The notes: generated by a model from the letters alone, not told the origin. DNA of 64,000 nucleotides from Rhodosalinus sp041365695 (GCF_041365695.1 NZ_JBGFSJ010000008.1:1-64000), one strand, 5' to 3'. Positions 16,636 to 26,137 are shown, counted from the first letter of the stretch. Translations and numbers: made by a program.

Positions 16636-18564
16636 TCAGGCGCGTTGGCCGGCCACCCGTGCGACGCCGAGGGTCTCCAGCACCTTTGCCTCGATGTCGG
16701 TCGCGTTCATGCCCGCCACCTCGTACATCTCGCGCGGGCTCGCCTGGTCGATGAAAGTGTCGGGCAGCACCATGGAGCGGAACCTGAGGCCGGTGTCGAA
16801 GACGCCTTCCTCGGCCAGAAGCTGCGCCACGTGGGACCCGAAACCGCCGACGGCGCCTTCCTCGATGGTGATGAGCGCCTCGTGCCCGCGGGCAAGCGCC
16901 AGGATCAGCTCCCGGTCGAGGGGCTTGGCGAAGCGCGCGTCGGCGACCGTCGGCGCGACGCCGCGCGCCTCCAGCGCCTCGGCGGCCTCCAGCACCTCCT
17001 TGAGCCGCGCGCCGAAGGACAGGAGCGCCACGCGCCCGCCTTCGCGGATCATCCGGCCCCGGCCGATCTCCAGCGGCACGCCGCGCTCGGGCATCTCCAC
17101 GCCCATGCCCTCGCCGCGCGGATACCGGAAGGCGATGGGCCCCTCGTCATGCGCGGCCGCCGTCGCGACCATGTGCACGAGTTCCGCCTCGTCGGCCGCC
17201 GCCATCACGGTGAAGCCCGGAAGATTGGCGAGATAGGCGATGTCGTAGCTGCCAGCATGGGTCGCGCCGTCCGCCCCCACGAGCCCGGCGCGATCGATGG
17301 CGAAGCGCACCGGCAGGCGCTGGATCGCCACGTCGTGCACCACCTGGTCGTAGCCGCGTTGCAGGAAGGTCGAATAGATCGCCGCGAAGGGCCGCATGCC
17401 CCCGGCGGCGAGGCCCGCGCAGAAGGTCACACCGTGCTGCTCGGCGATGCCCACGTCGAAGCAGCGCGAGGGGTAGCGCTCGCCGAAGAGGTCGAGGCCG
17501 GTGCCGTCGGGCATCGCCGCGGTCACCGCGCAGATGCGCGGGTCGCGGCCCGCCTCGTCGATGAGCGCGCGCGCGAAGACCTTGGTGTAGGACGGCGCGT
17601 TCGAGGGCGCCTTCTTCTGCTCGCCGGTCACCACGTCGAAGGTCGCGCGCGCGTGGCCCTTGTCGGGCGCGGTCTCGGCCGGGTGATAGCCCTTGCCCTT
17701 GCGGGTGATCGCGTGGATAAGCACTGGCCCGGTGGCGCGCGCCTTCACCGTGCGCAGGACGGGCAGGAGCTGGTCCATGTCGTGCCCGTCGATCGGCCCG
17801 ATGTAGGAAAAGCCCAGCGCCTCGAAGAGCGTGCCGCCCACCGCCATGCCCTTGAGCAGGTCCTTGGCGCGCTTCGCGCCCTCGCGGAACGGCTCGGGCA
17901 GGAGGCTCACCGCCCCCTTGGCCGCCGCCTTCAGGTCCTGGAACGGCGCCTCGGCGTAAAGCCGCGAGAGGTAGCTCGACATCGCGCCGACGGGGGGCGC
18001 GATCGACATCTCGTTGTCGTTCAGGATGACGATGAGACGGCGGCCGAGATGGCCGGCGTTGTTCATCGCCTCATAGGCCATGCCCGCGCTCATCGCGCCG
18101 TCGCCGATCACGGCGATCGAGTCGCCGTGGCCGGTCGGGCACGCGCCACCGAGATCGGCGGCCACCTTGAAGCCAAGCGCGGCGGAGATCGAGGTGGAGG
18201 AATGCGCCGCGCCGAAGGGATCGTAGGGGCTTTCCGAGCGCTTGGTGAAGCCCGACAACCCGCCCTTCTGGCGGATCGTCCGCATCCGGTCGCGCCGCCC
18301 CGTCAGGATCTTGTGCGGGTAGGACTGGTGGGAGACGTCCCAGATGATCTTGTCGCGCGGCGCGTCGAAGATCGCGTGCAGCGCGACGGTGAGTTCCACC
18401 ACGCCGAGCCCGGCGCCGAGATGGCCGCCCGTCCGGCTGACCTGCGCGATGGTCTCCTCGCGCAGTTCGTGGGCGAGACGGGTCAGCTCGGCATCGCTGA
18501 ACCGCTTGAGGTCTGCCGGGCTTTCGACGCGATCGAGAATCGGGGTAGCTGGAACGGACGTCAT
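16636..18564 (-). CDS. dxs: 1-deoxy-D-xylulose-5-phosphate synthase
   Basis: A 642-residue thiamine diphosphate enzyme joining pyruvate and glyceraldehyde-3-phosphate in the first step of the MEP isoprenoid pathway. Domain I has SRTGGHLGAGLGVVELT, the thiamine motif IGDGAMSAGMAYEAMNNAG and NDNEMSI; domain II has FAIDRAGLVGADG; domain III holds DAPT-like sequence VADARFAKPLD. Length matches family. It lies downstream of ispA, as in other Rhodobacteraceae, where these supply quinone and carotenoid precursors. Confidence 0.96.
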   Translation of the reverse strand: MTSVPATPILDRVESPADLKRFSDAELTRLAHELREETIAQVSRTGGHLGAGLGVVELTVALHAIFDAPRDKIIWDVSHQSYPHKILTGRRDRMRTIRQKGGLSGFTKRSESPYDPFGAAHSSTSISAALGFKVAADLGGACPTGHGDSIAVIGDGAMSAGMAYEAMNNAGHLGRRLIVILNDNEMSIAPPVGAMSSYLSRLYAEAPFQDLKAAAKGAVSLLPEPFREGAKRAKDLLKGMAVGGTLFEALGFSYIGPIDGHDMDQLLPVLRTVKARATGPVLIHAITRKGKGYHPAETAPDKGHARATFDVVTGEQKKAPSNAPSYTKVFARALIDEAGRDPRICAVTAAMPDGTGLDLFGERYPSRCFDVGIAEQHGVTFCAGLAAGGMRPFAAIYSTFLQRGYDQVVHDVAIQRLPVRFAIDRAGLVGADGATHAGSYDIAYLANLPGFTVMAAADEAELVHMVATAAAHDEGPIAFRYPRGEGMGVEMPERGVPLEIGRGRMIREGGRVALLSFGARLKEVLEAAEALEARGVAPTVADARFAKPLDRELILALARGHEALITIEEGAVGGFGSHVAQLLAEEGVFDTGLRFRSMVLPDTFIDQASPREMYEVAGMNATDIEAKVLETLGVARVAGQRA

Positions 18565-18591
18565 GGGTGTCGGGCCTCCTCGGCCGGGCCG

Positions 18592-19461
18592 TCAACTTTC
18601 GCGGGAGATAACGAAGCGCGCAAGTTCCCGCAAGGTTCGGGCCTCCGCGCCATAGGGCGCCACGGCGTCGCACGCCTCTTCGGCAAGCGCGGCGGCGCGG
18701 GCCTTGGCGGGGGCGAGCCCCATGAGCGACACGAAGGTCGCCTTGCCCGCCGCCGCGTCCTTCTGAAGCCGTTTTCCGGCCTTCCGCGCGTCGCCCTCGA
18801 CGTCGAGCACGTCGTCGGCGATCTGGAAGGCCAGGCCCAGCGCGCGGGCATAGGCGGCCATCGGCGCGGCATCCGCGCCCGCCATGCGGGGTCCGGCCTC
18901 GGCCGCCCAGCCGAAGAGCGCGCCGGTCTTGTCGGCCTGCAGCGCCTCGATCTCCCGAAGTCCGAGCGGCCGCTCGGCGCTTTCCGCCGCGATGTCGAGA
19001 GCCTGCCCGCGCACCATGCCCGCCGCGCCTGCCGCGCGGGCGAGGGTCAGGGCGAGCGCGGCGCGGACCGCCGGGTCCGGGTGGCACTCCTCGCGAAGGA
19101 CCATCTCGAACGCCGCGCTTTGCAGCGCGTCACCTGCCAGCACGGCCGTCGCCTCGTCCCATTTGACATGCACCGTGGGCTGGCCGCGGCGCAGGTCGTC
19201 GTCGTCCATGCAGGGCAGGTCGTCGTGCACGAGGCTGTAGGCGTGGACCGCCTCGATCGCGGCGGCGGGCCAGAGCGCGCGCGCCTCTTCCACCCGGTGA
19301 AGCCGCGCGCCCTCCAGCGCGAGGAACCCCCGCAGCCGCTTGCCCCCCGCCGCCGCGTAGGCCATGGCCCGCGCCACCGGAAGATCGCCGTAGCCCGCAA
19401 GCGCCGCGGCGAGATGCGTTTCCACCGCCGCGGCGGCGGCCTCCAGCCGGACGCGGAACAT
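18592..19461 (-). CDS. ispA: farnesyl diphosphate synthase / short-chain polyprenyl synthase
   Basis: A 289-residue trans-prenyltransferase condensing IPP with DMAPP and GPP. The first Asp-rich motif is DDLPCMDDDDLRRG and the second QIADDVLDVEGD; KTGALFGWA is also a family block. The start is the ATG at 19461, which overlaps the xseB stop by one base (TGATG); a TTG three bases earlier is possible. The xseB-ispA-dxs order is conserved in alphaproteobacteria. Confidence 0.95.
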   Translation of the reverse strand: MFRVRLEAAAAAVETHLAAALAGYGDLPVARAMAYAAAGGKRLRGFLALEGARLHRVEEARALWPAAAIEAVHAYSLVHDDLPCMDDDDLRRGQPTVHVKWDEATAVLAGDALQSAAFEMVLREECHPDPAVRAALALTLARAAGAAGMVRGQALDIAAESAERPLGLREIEALQADKTGALFGWAAEAGPRMAGADAAPMAAYARALGLAFQIADDVLDVEGDARKAGKRLQKDAAAGKATFVSLMGLAPAKARAAALAEEACDAVAPYGAEARTLRELARFVISRES

Positions 19462-19706
19462 CAAAGTCCGTCGGCGGGCGCGGTGCCGGTGGGCTTGCCT
19501 TCGGCGTCGAGGCGGATCTGCTCGACCTTGTCCTCGGCTTCCCTGAGCTTCTGCTCGCAGCGCGCCTTGAGCGCGGCGCCCCGTTCGTAGAGCCGGATCG
19601 ACTGTTCGAGCGCGACGTCGCCACGCTCGAGCTGGGTCACCAGCTTCTCGAGTTCGGCCATGGCCTCCTCGAAACTCATCTTCTCGACGGGCGTTTCCTC
19701 GCTCAT
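19461..19706 (-). CDS. xseB: exodeoxyribonuclease VII small subunit
   Basis: An 81-residue helical protein. MSFEEAMAELEKLVTQLERG and LEQSIRLYERGAALKARCEQKL are the standard XseB pattern. It forms complexes with XseA to degrade single-stranded DNA; xseA is not in the window. It overlaps the ispA start by one base and the upstream deacetylase gene by 4 bases, so it is translationally coupled. The C-terminal Gly/Pro-rich tail is variable in the family. Confidence 0.95.
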   Translation of the reverse strand: MSEETPVEKMSFEEAMAELEKLVTQLERGDVALEQSIRLYERGAALKARCEQKLREAEDKVEQIRLDAEGKPTGTAPADGL

Positions 19707-20632
19707 GCCGCGGCCTCCCTCAGTTCGGTGACATGCGCCGCCACGCTCGCGGCCAGCGCTTCCAGATCGTAGCCCCCCTCCATGACCGAGACGAGCCGCC
19801 CGCCGCAGAGCTCCGCCGCGAACGCGCAGAGTTCCCGCGTCACCCAGGCGAAATCCTCCGTCCGCCATTCGAGATTGGCGAGCGGGTCGGCGGCATGCGC
19901 GTCGAAGCCGGCCGAGACGACGACCAGTTCCGGCGCGAAGGCGCGCAGCCGGGGGAACACCTGCGCCTCGTAAAGCGCGCGCATCTCCGCGCCGCCCGTT
20001 CCGGGCGCGAGCGGAAGGTTCACAACGTTGTCGAAGGCGCCGCGTTCGTCCGGCGCGCCAGTGCCGGGCCAGAGCGGCATCTGGTGGGACGATATGAAAA
20101 GGGCGCGCCGCTCGTCCCACAGAAGGTCCTGCGTGCCGTTTCCGTGATGCACGTCGAAATCCACCACCGCCACACGCTCCATCCCGTGATGGTCGAGGGC
20201 GTGGCGCGCGGCGAGCGCCGCGTTGCCGAAGACGCAAAACCCCATCGGCGTCTCGGTCTCGGCATGATGCCCCGGCGGACGCATCGCGCAGAACGCGTTC
20301 CCGGCCTCGCCCGCGACCACCATGTCCACGGCCTTGACCGCGGCGCCGGCGCCGCGGAACGCCGCGTCGAGCGAGCCGGGCGACAGGAACGTGTCGGCGT
20401 CGAGCTGCGCGAAGCCTTCTTCGGGCAGTGCGGATCGCAGCATGTCGAGGTAGCTGCGCGGGTGAAGCCGCAGCAGGTCGCTTTCGCTGGCCATCGGGGC
20501 CGAAACGCGCTTCAGGTCGCTCATCGGTGCGAGGGCGTGCAGCACATGCTCCAGCCGGGCGACCTGTTCGGGGTGGCCCGGCGGCGTGACGTGACGAAAA
20601 CCGTCGTCATGGGTGAGAAGGGCGGTTGTCAT
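19703..20632 (-). CDS. histone deacetylase-family zinc amidohydrolase
   Basis: A 309-residue class II-like deacetylase (AcuC/HDAC superfamily). Zinc and catalytic motifs are RPPGHHAETETPMGFCVF and VDFDVHHGNGTQDLLW; SAGFDAHAADPL provides another Asp ligand, and MEGGYDLEALA is the C-terminal signature. It may deacetylate acetylpolyamines or protein lysines; the substrate cannot be read from sequence. The start at 20632 (MTTALLTHDDGF) removes an unrelated 12-residue extension. Confidence 0.88.
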   Translation of the reverse strand: MTTALLTHDDGFRHVTPPGHPEQVARLEHVLHALAPMSDLKRVSAPMASESDLLRLHPRSYLDMLRSALPEEGFAQLDADTFLSPGSLDAAFRGAGAAVKAVDMVVAGEAGNAFCAMRPPGHHAETETPMGFCVFGNAALAARHALDHHGMERVAVVDFDVHHGNGTQDLLWDERRALFISSHQMPLWPGTGAPDERGAFDNVVNLPLAPGTGGAEMRALYEAQVFPRLRAFAPELVVVSAGFDAHAADPLANLEWRTEDFAWVTRELCAFAAELCGGRLVSVMEGGYDLEALAASVAAHVTELREAAA

Positions 20633-20683
20633 GGGCGCATCTAAACCCCAGCCGCCCGGCGGACACAAGCCGGCCGCGCCCGG

Positions 20684-21397
20684 TCAGTCGGGGGCGAGCA
20701 TGTAGCCCGAGCCGCGCACGGTCTGCAGGTAGCGCGGCTGTTTCGGGTCGGCCTCCAGCTTGCGCCGCAGCCGCGTGATCTGCACGTCCACCGCGCGTTC
20801 CTGCGCCTGCGCCCCGTCGCGCCCCGCGACGCGGCCAAGTTCCTCCACGAGGCGGGCGCGGCCGATGGGCTCGCCGGGCGCGGCGGCGAAGATCCGCATG
20901 AGCTGGTCCTCGGTCGCGGTCAGGCGCACCGGTTCGTCGCCGCGCCAGAGTTCGCCGCGCTCGATGTCGTAGCGCAGCGGCCCCAGCTGCAGAAGCTTGG
21001 GCATCGCGACATCGGCGGGCGTTTCCGGCATGCGCCGCAGGATCGCGTTGATCCGCAAGAGCAGTTCCTTGGGCTCGAACGGCTTGGACAGGTAGTCGTC
21101 CGCCCCGGCCTCGAGCCCGGCGATCCGGTGCTCGGTCTCGCCCAGGGCGGTCAGCAGAAGCACCGGGGTCGCCCGGCTCTCGCGCAGCCAGGCGGTGAAG
21201 GAGACGCCGTCCTCGCCAGGCATCATCACGTCCAGCACCACGAGATCGAAGTCGAGCCCCGAAAGAAGCCGCCGCGCATGCGCCGCGTCGCGTGCCGCCG
21301 TGACGAGGAACCCGTGCCGGATGAGGAACTTCTGCAAAAGGCCGCGGATGCGCTCGTCGTCATCCACCACCAGCAGATGCGGCGCGGCGTCTCCCAT
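20684..21397 (-). CDS. petR: response regulator PetR
   Basis: A 237-residue OmpR-type regulator. The receiver domain has the acidic pocket VVDDDERI, phospho-acceptor Asp in LVVLDVMMPGEDG and KPFEP; the winged-helix DNA-binding domain spans about 135-237 (RAVDVQITRLRRKLEADP, YLQTVRGSGYML). PetR lies next to the MarR-like PetP in Rhodobacter capsulatus, where the pair was found upstream of cytochrome bc1 genes; petABC is not adjacent here. It overlaps petP by one base. Confidence 0.85.
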   Translation of the reverse strand: MGDAAPHLLVVDDDERIRGLLQKFLIRHGFLVTAARDAAHARRLLSGLDFDLVVLDVMMPGEDGVSFTAWLRESRATPVLLLTALGETEHRIAGLEAGADDYLSKPFEPKELLLRINAILRRMPETPADVAMPKLLQLGPLRYDIERGELWRGDEPVRLTATEDQLMRIFAAAPGEPIGRARLVEELGRVAGRDGAQAQERAVDVQITRLRRKLEADPKQPRYLQTVRGSGYMLAPD

Positions 21398-21909
21398 CAG
21401 CGGCCCTCCCGCAGGCGGTGATAAAGGCGCCGCATCTCGGGGTCCATCATCGCCTCCAGCACCTGACGGAAACCGGCCACCGCCTCTGGGCCCGCGGCGC
21501 GATAGGCGGCGCGCATCCGCGCCCGCTGGGCGTCGGAAAGCTCACGCTCCAGCGCGGCGCCCTTGTCCGTCAGGTAGAGGTGACGCTCGCGCTTGTCGGA
21601 CCGGCCGACGCGGCTTTGCACGAGACCGTCGGAAATCAGCCGCCTGAGCACGCGGTTCAGCGATTGCTTGGTGATGCCGAGAATGGCCAGCAGGTTGTTC
21701 ACGGTCGTTCCGGGCGCGACGCCGATGAAATGCATCGCCCGGTGATGCGCCCGGCCATAGTCGTAGTCGGCGAGTATCCGGTCCGGGTCGGCCGTGAAGC
21801 CGCGATAGGCGAAGAACATCGCCTCGATCCCCTGCCGGAGTTGATCGTCGGTCAGGAAGAGGAGCGTTTCCCCCCCGCCGTGGCCCGCGCCGCCGCGTCC
21901 GTCGTTCAT
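21397..21909 (-). CDS. petP: MarR-family regulator PetP
   Basis: A 170-residue winged-helix protein. NNLLAILGITKQSLNRVLRRL is the recognition helix region and VGRSDKRERHLYLTDKG is the wing with the conserved D-x-R motif. It is co-transcribed with petR (TGATG overlap), the arrangement known from Rhodobacter. The start at 21909 (MNDGRGGAGHGGG) has the better spacing; a much longer frame upstream has no family similarity. It is transcribed divergently from ilvE. Confidence 0.85.
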   Translation of the reverse strand: MNDGRGGAGHGGGETLLFLTDDQLRQGIEAMFFAYRGFTADPDRILADYDYGRAHHRAMHFIGVAPGTTVNNLLAILGITKQSLNRVLRRLISDGLVQSRVGRSDKRERHLYLTDKGAALERELSDAQRARMRAAYRAAGPEAVAGFRQVLEAMMDPEMRRLYHRLREGR

Positions 21910-22077
21910 GCCGCCCTCCCCGCTCGCAAGGGGCCGTCTTCCATGGCAGCTTACGTCAGCCTTATTGACATTCCAAGGGGTGGCTGGTAGCGATTCCCGA
22001 TTTTTGCGCAATTTTGTGTCCGCTGCGGACATATCCGGCGCAACATTCGTGAAGGCTCGTCTGGGAAAGGATCCGAC
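21910..22077. promoter_or_regulatory. divergent petPR / ilvE promoter region
   Basis: 168 bases separate the two starts. On the plus strand TTGACA (21965-21970) is followed after 17 bases by TAGCGA (21988-21993), a good -35 with a poor -10. A short inverted repeat GTCCGC/GCGGAC (about 22018-22030) lies between this and the ilvE start. An AGGAT-like ribosome-binding site precedes the ATG at 22078. Confidence 0.3.
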
Positions 22078-22944
22078 ATGGCAGGCTACGACGATCGCGA
22101 CGGCAAGATCTGGATGGACGGGACGCTCGTGGACTGGCGCGACGCGAAAGTTCATGTCCTCAGCCACGCGCTGCATTATGCAAGCTCCGTCTTCGAGGGC
22201 GAGCGCGCCTATGGCGGCCGGATTTTCGAAAGCCGCAAGCATTCCGAACGGCTGATCGCGTCGGGCGCGGCGATCGACATGCCGCTGCCCTGGACCGCGG
22301 ACGAGATCGAGGCGGCCAAGTCCGCCGTGATGGAGGCGAACGGGTTGTCAGACGCCTACGTCCGCGCGGTGGCCTGGCGCGGCGCGGGCGAGGACATGGG
22401 GGTCAGTTCCGCGCGCAACCCGGTGCGCCTGGCCGTGGCGGCGTGGGAATGGGGGGCGTATTACAGCGACTCGAAGATGAAGGGCGCGAAACTGGACATT
22501 TCCAAGTGGAAGCGGCCCAGCCCCGAGACGATTCCGTCCCACGCCAAGGCGGCGGGCCTTTACATGATCTGCACCATGTCGAAGCACGCGGCCGAGGCGA
22601 AGGGCTGCGCCGACGCGATGATGTTCGACTATCGCGGCTACGTGGCCGAGGCGACCGGCGCCAACATCTTCTTCGTCAAGGATGGCGAGGTGCACACGCC
22701 GCTTCCCGACTGCTTTCTGAACGGGATCACCCGGCAGACCGTGATCAGGATGCTGAAGGACCGGCAGGTGCCCGTGCACGAACGGCATATCGAGCCGGCG
22801 GAACTCGAGAGCTTCCAGCAATGCTGGCTGACGGGCACGGCGGCCGAGGTCACGCCCGTGGGCCAGATCGGCGACTATGGTTTCGAGGTGGGTGCGCTGA
22901 CGCGCGAGATCGCCGAAGCCTACGAGGCGCTGGTCCGCAGCTAG
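22078..22944 (+). CDS. ilvE: branched-chain amino acid aminotransferase
   Basis: A 288-residue class IV PLP aminotransferase that makes or degrades leucine, isoleucine and valine. SHALHYASSVFEGERAYGG is the N-terminal signature, the PLP lysine lies in PSHAKAAGLYM, and VAEATGANIFFVKDG and FLNGITRQTVI are the cofactor and substrate blocks. Length agrees with short bacterial IlvE. It is followed by a hairpin at 22953-22976, so it is monocistronic. Confidence 0.92.
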   Translation: MAGYDDRDGKIWMDGTLVDWRDAKVHVLSHALHYASSVFEGERAYGGRIFESRKHSERLIASGAAIDMPLPWTADEIEAAKSAVMEANGLSDAYVRAVAWRGAGEDMGVSSARNPVRLAVAAWEWGAYYSDSKMKGAKLDISKWKRPSPETIPSHAKAAGLYMICTMSKHAAEAKGCADAMMFDYRGYVAEATGANIFFVKDGEVHTPLPDCFLNGITRQTVIRMLKDRQVPVHERHIEPAELESFQQCWLTGTAAEVTPVGQIGDYGFEVGALTREIAEAYEALVRS

Positions 22945-22952
22945 GGCTCGGC

Positions 22953-22976
22953 GGCCCGTCCGGACATGGGCGGGCC
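22953..22976 (+). terminator. ilvE terminator hairpin
   Basis: GGCCCGTCC (22953-22961) pairs with GGGCGGGCC (22968-22976), including one G-T pair, starting 8 bases after the ilvE stop. A short TT follows. A GC-rich intrinsic terminator is the simplest reading. Confidence 0.6.
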
Positions 22977-23242
22977 TTCGCCACGGCGCACCCGCGCGAC
23001 CCCGGCGCTCCGCCCGACACTTGCGCGAAAACAACCCGCCACGCTCATCATTTGGTCAGGATTTCCGGACAGGGTGCAGCGTGTATCCGCAGCGCATGCG
23101 ATACGGGTGTCGGGTAAAGAGTGGCCTTGCGCCGCGGCGCAGTTCGGGTACGGCGGCCGGTCGACGGACCGGCCGTCTCCGCGCCCGGGCCTAGGGAGCA
23201 TGCGCGCGGTTTGCGGGCCGCGCCGGGCCGGCCGGCGCGACG
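22977..23242. other. gene-free spacer between ilvE and the ABC transporter genes
   Basis: About 265 bases between convergent genes. Frames here have no recognisable protein similarity and run into the antisense of the permease gene. GC-rich dyads near 23205-23245 (runs of GGGCCG and CCGGCC) may end transcription of the transporter operon. Nothing else is seen. Confidence 0.45.
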
Positions 23243-24436
23243 TCAGCCCGGCGACATCCCGCGCAGCTTCTCCGACCGGCGCCTCAGCACTTCCACCGTC
23301 GTCAGAAGCGCGATCGAGATGCAGACGAGGATCGTCGCCACCGCGAGGATCGTGGGCGAAATCTGCTCGCGCAGGCCCGTGAACATCTGCCAGGGCAGCG
23401 TCTGCTGGTTCGCGGACCCGACGAAGATCACCACCACCACCTCGTCGAAGCTGGTGATGAAGGCGAAGAGCCCGCCGGAGATCACGCCCGGCAGGATGAG
23501 CGGCATCTGCACGCGCCGGAAGGTCGTCACCGGGTCCGCCCCGAGATTGGCCGCGGCCCGCGTCAGCGAGCGGTCGAAGCCCACGAGCGTCGCCGTCACG
23601 GTGATGATCACGAAGGGAATGCCGAGCGCGGCATGGGCCAGAACCACGCCCAGATAGGTGCCCTGCAAGCCGACCCGCGAGTAGAAGAAGTACATCCCTG
23701 CCGCCGAGATGATCAGCGGCACGATCATCGGCGAGATCAGGATCGCCATGATCGCCTGGCGGAACGGCACATGCTCGGAGGAAAGGCCGATCGCCGCCAG
23801 CGTGCCGAAGCTCACCGCGAGCAGCGTGGCGACGGGCGCGATCAGAAGCGAGTTGCGCAGCGCTTGCTGCCAGTCCGACGAGGTGAAGAAGTCGCGGTAG
23901 TGCTTGAGGCTGTAACCCTCGGGATCGAAGGCCAGCATCTCGGGCGTGAAGGTGAAGAAGTTCTCGGCGTTGAAGCTCAGCGGCATCACGACGAGGATCG
24001 GCGTGATCAGGAAAACGAAGACCGCGCCGCAGATCACGCGGAAGGTGTAGTACCAGAGCACCTGTCCCGCGGTCAGGTAGGGTGGCAGGAACATGCGGTA
24101 GCGGCCGCGGCCGATCCAGTAGATGAACCAGCCGATGAACCACCCGAAAAGCGCACCGACGATGGCGCCGGGTATGGCACCGACCGCGAAGCCGGCCACG
24201 CCGAAGAGCGCGATCAGCCCCCACCTGAGGCTGCGTTCCCGCTCGACCCCGGCAACCGCGAGGGCCGCGTAGGCCAGCGCCGCGCAGACCGCCGCGCCGA
24301 CGACGATGCCCAGAAGCGTGGAGCCCTGCGCCGTGCCCACGAAGATCCCGAAGAACGCCCCCGCGGCGGCCACGACGGGCAGCGTGAACGAGAATGGCAG
24401 CGTCTTCGTTTCGGTGATGACGACCCCGTCGGACAT
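23243..24436 (-). CDS. polyamine-type ABC transporter permease (PotC-like), extended N-terminus
   Basis: A 397-residue inner-membrane permease. The core (about 135-390) matches PotC/PotI: a first helix VICGAVFVFLITPILVVMPLSF, the EAA-loop region RAAANLGADPVTTFRRVQMPLILPG, and SFDEVVVVIFVGS. The first 130 residues are an unusual Gly/Ala-rich addition with three or four extra membrane helices (VVAAAGAFFGIFVG, LFGWFIGWFIYWIGRGRY). Typical PotC has about 260-290 residues, so this is a clear extension. It is the last gene of a potA-D-B-C-type set. Confidence 0.85.
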   Translation of the reverse strand: MSDGVVITETKTLPFSFTLPVVAAAGAFFGIFVGTAQGSTLLGIVVGAAVCAALAYAALAVAGVERERSLRWGLIALFGVAGFAVGAIPGAIVGALFGWFIGWFIYWIGRGRYRMFLPPYLTAGQVLWYYTFRVICGAVFVFLITPILVVMPLSFNAENFFTFTPEMLAFDPEGYSLKHYRDFFTSSDWQQALRNSLLIAPVATLLAVSFGTLAAIGLSSEHVPFRQAIMAILISPMIVPLIISAAGMYFFYSRVGLQGTYLGVVLAHAALGIPFVIITVTATLVGFDRSLTRAAANLGADPVTTFRRVQMPLILPGVISGGLFAFITSFDEVVVVIFVGSANQQTLPWQMFTGLREQISPTILAVATILVCISIALLTTVEVLRRRSEKLRGMSPG

Positions 24437-24439
24437 CTG

Positions 24440-26137
24440 TCAGCCCCCAAGCTTCACGTTGTCGATGCCCACGATCTTGTCGTAGGCCCAGTAGAGCACC
24501 AGAACCACGACCAGCAGGATCGAGCCCAGCGCGGCCGCGAGGCCCCAGTTGAGCGAACTGGAGATGTGATAGGCGATCCGGTTCGAGATGAACGTGCCGG
24601 TGGTGCCGCCGACGATCTCTGGCGTGATGTAGTAGCCGATGGCCAGGATGAAGACGAGGATGGACCCCGCCCCGATCCCCGGCACGGTCTGCGGAAAGTA
24701 GACCCGCCAGAATGCGGTCCAGTCCGTCGCGCCGAGCGATTTGGCGGCGCGCAGGTAGCTGGGCGGGATCGTCTGCATCACCGAGTACATCGGCAGGATC
24801 ATGAAGGGCAACAGGATGTGGGTCATCGCCACGATGGTGCCGAACTGGTTGTTGATCATGATGAGACGCGACTCGTCGGCCACGAGGCCCAGCCAGACCA
24901 GCGTGTCGTTGATAACGCCCTGCTGCTGAAGCATCACCTTCCAGGCCGAGGTTCGGACCAGCAGCGACGTCCAGAAGGGAAGAAGCACCAGAATGAGAAG
25001 CAGGTTGGCCTGCCGCATCGGCAGGTTGGCCAGGATCCACGCCACCGGGTAGCCGAGCAGGATGCACGAGAAGGTGATCATCAGGCTCATGAACATCGTG
25101 CGCTGGAAGAGCAGCCCGTAGATCCGCTCGTTCTCGGGACGAAGCTCGGGGCCGTCGGGGCTCTTCTGCATGTCCACCGCGTTCAGGAAATACCCCGTCG
25201 TGTAGGGCGGAGAGTAGGTCTGGATCGTCCGCCAGGGCTCGATCGTGCCCCACCCCTCATGGGTTTCGATCATCGCCTCGCGGTAGGTCATCGTCTCGAA
25301 CCCGGGCGCGGCCTCGGCCGCGGCGCGCAGGAGGTCGGCGTGCGGCCCGTCATAGGCGGCGAGGTCGGCGCCGCCCGTAAGATCCTCGTAGAGCTGCGTG
25401 TAGACGTAGCTCCACGGTTCGTCCTCGGCGGGGCTCTCTTCCTCCTCGGCCTGCATGAACTCCGCATAGAGGCGGTACGCCTCGGCGGTGCGGGGCAGCA
25501 CCTCCGCGATGCCCTCGCGCAGCTCGAAGTGCGGCGGGCTCTCTTCGTCGTAATCGACGCCGGCGTCGCGCTCCACCCAGCCGGGATCCGCCATGATGTC
25601 GATCCAGGTCGGCGCCTCGTCCCAGGCTTCGTTCAGATCCTCGAACTGGTCCTGATAGAGCTCGCCAAGGTCGTCCACCCCTCGTCCCGACCGCCGGAAC
25701 AGCGACGACATGCCGGTGCTTTCGTAGTTGAGCCGGCTGCCGAGCCGGGTGTGCTCCTTGCGCTCGGCGGCGAGGAAGAGGTCGGCGTAAAGCGCCTCGA
25801 ACGTGCTTTCGGGCGGCAGCTCGCCGCTGTCGGCCGGCCAGTCCTGGAGCTCCGCGGTGGTGCGCGGCAGCGTCTCGGACACGATCTGGTTCTCGACCGA
25901 CCGGAACAGCATGTCCACGATCGGCGCGATGAAGGTGATGAGCACGAAGATCAGCAGCGGCGCGATCAGCGCGAGCGCCCTGAGCTTCTGTGCGCGCAGC
26001 GCGCGTTGCAGGCTTTTCTTGAGCGGCGTGCCATCGGCGGCAAGCACCGGCCCCGAATCGTCGCTCGAGGCGATTCGAAGCGCGTCGTCCGGTGTCGGTG
26101 CGCGCTTGCCCGTTGTGGTGTCCGTCACGTCGGTCAT
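24440..26137 (-). CDS. polyamine-type ABC transporter permease (PotB-like) with large insertion
   Basis: A 565-residue permease. A first helix (about 52-78) is followed by roughly 260 residues of acidic, helical, soluble sequence (about 80-340, with AEEEESPAEDEP), before the normal core of five helices starting at LLFQRTMFMSLMITFSC. The EAA-loop region is LRAAKSLGATDWTAFWRVYFPQ. Normal PotB/PotH have about 285-315 residues. The insertion should sit on the periplasmic side, where it could contact the binding protein. It stops 3 bases before the next permease start. The start at 26137 (MTDVTDTTTGK) is the ATG closest to the family N-terminus. Confidence 0.85.
   Translation of the reverse strand: MTDVTDTTTGKRAPTPDDALRIASSDDSGPVLAADGTPLKKSLQRALRAQKLRALALIAPLLIFVLITFIAPIVDMLFRSVENQIVSETLPRTTAELQDWPADSGELPPESTFEALYADLFLAAERKEHTRLGSRLNYESTGMSSLFRRSGRGVDDLGELYQDQFEDLNEAWDEAPTWIDIMADPGWVERDAGVDYDEESPPHFELREGIAEVLPRTAEAYRLYAEFMQAEEEESPAEDEPWSYVYTQLYEDLTGGADLAAYDGPHADLLRAAAEAAPGFETMTYREAMIETHEGWGTIEPWRTIQTYSPPYTTGYFLNAVDMQKSPDGPELRPENERIYGLLFQRTMFMSLMITFSCILLGYPVAWILANLPMRQANLLLILVLLPFWTSLLVRTSAWKVMLQQQGVINDTLVWLGLVADESRLIMINNQFGTIVAMTHILLPFMILPMYSVMQTIPPSYLRAAKSLGATDWTAFWRVYFPQTVPGIGAGSILVFILAIGYYITPEIVGGTTGTFISNRIAYHISSSLNWGLAAALGSILLVVVLVLYWAYDKIVGIDNVKLGG

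Noticed and set aside
16294..19590. A 1098-codon plus-strand frame opposite dxs and ispA
   Set aside because: Shadow of two conserved enzymes; composition is dominated by Arg, Ala, Gly and His with no family motif.
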